Positions 41,052 through 43,707 of a stretch of 43,707 bases of DNA are shown here, piece after piece. Each line of letters opens with the position of its first letter. Position 1 is the stretch's first letter. This stretch comes from Lingula anatina (lineage: Eukaryota; Brachiopoda; Lingulata; Lingulida; Lingulidae). Location: NCBI RefSeq assembly GCF_001039355.2, contig NW_019775512.1, positions 109,526 through 153,232 of the forward strand, read 5' to 3'. The notes below the pieces were generated by a model, which had not been told where the DNA came from, searched no databases, and worked only from the letters and a program-made list of their open reading frames with translations. Position numbers and translations under genes: made by a program.

Positions 41052-42946
41052 TATATTATTATTTGTTTTTGTAGAGCCGAGAGAGGTCATTTACTGCTGC
41101 TATCACTGATGAAATTGCATGATTTACAATTCCATTTTTTCTGTGCTCAGATATTGAGATGTGCTAAAAGTGAGAAATTTGTGTTTGTGGTTATATTTCT
41201 TAATAAACAAGGTAGTCAGACCAATTCCAAAATAGCATTATCCATTCCTGTCTAGAGGCGAGTAATGATCATGTTTCGTAGTGGCATGTCAGTTTTATAT
41301 ACATTTAGAAGAAGGTTGTATTTGCTGAGTGATTATGTTTTAATGTAGTAAATATGTTCGAACCTCCAGCTGTTCCGGCACAGTGTATACCCTTACTTGA
41401 TGATAGTGGACTTGTGTAGCTGATGCTATTAGTTTTCCACTTGGTTAAAAGTCTGTACTGTGATATATGCTTGTAAATATGACCTAGGGTAAAAATCTTG
41501 TGATTTTAAATGTCAGTTTTTGATGTTTACCCAATCATGTTGTTTTGTGGTAGATCACAGATTTTTTCACCACTCATTCTTGTTCAGAACATGTTAGCAG
41601 CTAGTTTGTTGAGAGTGAACACAATACAGTGTTGTGATTGCGACCAGTTATCACAACAAATGCAATCATGATTGAAAATCTGTCAGTGAATGTTTTCCTT
41701 CAAATTTCTGTTCACTCTGTACTTGAAGTTGTAGGATGTTTTGTAAGGTTCCACATCGAATATTGGTCCATCCCAAAGTCACAGAACACACTCTACTGAA
41801 CATGACTATGTTGTGTATTCATTTATTTATAAACATGCTATAAATGATTTCTTTAGAATTAGTAAGTCTGAAGTGCATGGGAGCTGTTACTCAACCCCCC
41901 GTTCCATAATATAACTTATGGCCTATGCATGTATTTGCCATAACATTACAAATCAACAGTTTGAAAACAGAATTTGCAGTAAAGATGTTATATACAAATG
42001 CAAGTTATTGAAGGCACTACATGGTATTTTATATTTTGTGGCTACTTTATATTTGTCACATTTTCAATGTTCTCAGTTATTTGTATAGAAATGCCCACAG
42101 TCAATATCATAGAAATCTGCACCACCAAATATTGCTTTCCCAGCCATTGCTGTCTCTTATTACTTGTTGATATGATAAATTAGTTTACCAATTTACAAGT
42201 ATATGTAAGAAAATATATATCATGTCAAAGAAATGAATTTATATGTGTATGTTGCATGTATGAACATAGATTTGTTTTACTTAGTTTAATTTTGTTAAGA
42301 TTTGTGTTTCTGTAAGTGTAAACAAATGCTTTCGTGTGTATTTCCTGGAATACTATGAGTCCTATTTTTTATATATTAAAGTATGTATTTTGTTCTTCAG
42401 TCTTTGTCAGATAGTTTTGGTGTGTAATGCCTACTTAATGGCATGGAGTGTATTTTAAGGTGCCCAAGTTTTTAAATAAGCCTTCAGGAATATCTTGAAG
42501 ACATTGGTATTTTTTAGGAATAGAATAAATACTGCTGCTATAAAATTGAATTTTTTTACAAAATTAAAGAGCAAAGTATGTATGGCTTTGATCATCTATT
42601 TTAAGCCATGGCAGTGAAGATTGGCTTGTCATTTGGAGGATGTTTTTTTAACTTGGAACTTGAAAGAATTTAGGGTGACTAGAAATTTTAGAAATTTATT
42701 CTGAATTATATAATAATCATTTTGTGTAGTAAGTATAGGTTTAACGTGCCACATTTTATTAGTCTCTTCATAATAAAACTGTTTAAGGGTAAATATTTTT
42801 AATTCATTAGATATAAATGGTATTTTGTATATTCTACTGAGAATCATGCTACATCTACTTAAAGACAGTTTAAGCTTTATATTTGATTGATAGGTGATAA
42901 CCCAAAGTTAGAGATGTCATTGTTCACAATTGTACTTGTATATTTA

Positions 42947-42952
42947 AATAAA
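42947..42952 (+). terminator. Probable TNK2 distal poly(A) signal
   Basis: AATAAA followed by 'tgtattttgagacgcttgtgtcg', a GT-rich downstream stretch. Proximal hexamers at about 42524 and 42769 are alternatives. Confidence 0.45.
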
Positions 42953-42965
42953 TGCAATCATGTAT

Positions 42966-43675
42966 TTTGAGACGCTTGTGTCGAAATGCAATCTACATGA
43001 AAATTATCCATAACATGACATCCTCATTGAAATTTGGAGAAAAAAGAATCAGACCCTTATCCGTGTAAAGCTTTAATTAGTTATTGTAATGGCCCTAGGT
43101 TTATAGTGGGAAACATCTTAAGGCTGTGAATTTTCCTTTAAATTTGTCTCGGACAACACAATTTTTATCTCTCTAAAACCAAGACGGAAACGGAAGACGT
43201 CCAAAACTGCACTTGGTTAGGACCGTCTTGTAACCCGAGGCTGACGGAAATGATCAGTTCCGCCGCCTGGTGGCGGATAATGAATTTTGAAGCTCACCTC
43301 ATAACCTCGACATATCCTTGCGCGGGTGGAAATGAGGGACTGTAAACAAAGCTGTTCCCGCAGTTCCTCCCCCTTATTTGTTGTGCTAGAGCACGTACAG
43401 GGACTGTCTCCAAATTCATGAACAATAAGGAAGCTTTCTGTCTCATTTCACATTCCCCAAGAAGGCAGACAATACGTAGGCCCTACTGAACCCTTTTAAA
43501 CCACTGCTTTTAAACAAAGAAAAAAATTGAATGTTTCCCGGAAATTGGAACAATTGCTATTTGCGACCAAGTATGCCCTATCCCAGACCTTTGAAAAATA
43601 GGAAGGATTTTCGCCTGTTTTTCGTGCTCTTTATTTTCCGTTTTTAACCACCACAAATTCCCCAGCACCCATCTA
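42966..43675. other. 3' intergenic flank with a GC-richer patch
   Basis: No gene is seen. Around 43180-43400 the sequence is richer in G+C and CpG than the rest of the intergenic DNA, with a CGGAAG ETS-core site (about 43191). It could be a promoter of a gene beyond the window. Confidence 0.35.
43263..43276 (+). promoter_or_regulatory. CTCF-like motif
   Basis: CCGCCTGGTGGCGG agrees with the CTCF core consensus CCGCGNGGNGGCAG at all but two of its positions and is itself near-palindromic. It lies in the GC-richer patch downstream of TNK2. Motif-only evidence; chance occurrence is possible. Confidence 0.3.
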
Positions 43676-43707
43676 CAGTGGCGGACTTAGGGCGGGGGGG
43701 GGGGGGG
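43676..43707 (+). mobile_element. Family A element, left end cut by the window edge
   Basis: CAGTGGCGGACTTAGG followed by a G homopolymer running off the window. The terminus matches the copies at 9547 and (inverted) at 234. Confidence 0.65.

Larger units (their letters stand above)
40849..42965 (+). other. TNK2 3' UTR
   Basis: About 2.1 kb non-coding. It contains a family B element right after the stop (40896-41051) and a Pumilio-type TGTAAATA at 41472-41479. AATAAA hexamers occur near 42524, 42769 and 42947. No ORF here is credible. Confidence 0.55.

Overview
The window is nuclear DNA from an animal. Genes are split by many short GT-AG introns, the intergenic DNA is AT-rich, and the encoded proteins are metazoan families. 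The dispersed repeats ending CAGTGGCGGATTTAGG or CAGGCCCGTAACC, with other small foldback elements, suggest a marine invertebrate, probably a lophotrochozoan such as a mollusc. That placement is inference. The sequence starts and ends inside copies of one repeat family at long C/G homopolymers, and 20754-21459 is a run of N, so this looks like a complete small scaffold.

Layout: (1) 688-3732 (+), NIF3L1, five coding exons, 429 aa. (2) 8613-10741 (+), a three-exon gene for an unrecognised 205-aa protein with a hydrophobic N-terminus. (3) 14116-20334 (-), WEE1 kinase, ten coding exons, 577 aa. (4) 22274-40848 (+), TNK2/ACK1-type tyrosine kinase, thirteen coding exons, 1124 aa, with SAM-like, kinase, SH3, CRIB, proline-rich and UBA-like regions. 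All four models come from joining exons by reading frame and splice-site phase. Each closes in frame from ATG to stop.

WEE1 and TNK2 are divergent (head to head). Just upstream of WEE1 lies a compact promoter-like cluster with E2F, E-box, CCAAT, TCTCGCGAGA and ETS motifs. WEE1 and the 205-aa gene converge. No operon-like or pathway relationship among the four genes is evident beyond the possibly shared WEE1/TNK2 promoter.

The most unusual structures are in TNK2. A 53-bp block spanning the end of coding exon 8 and its 5' splice site is repeated about 28 times in tandem, giving about 28 copies of the splice donor. Intron 1 holds a 1951-bp transposon-like element with 20-bp terminal inverted repeats, a candidate TACA target duplication and eight copies of a TTCCGTCCGTAAT motif. 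Other introns and the 3' UTR carry foldback elements with TTA/TAA target duplications, a tRNA-like SINE fragment and several minisatellites.
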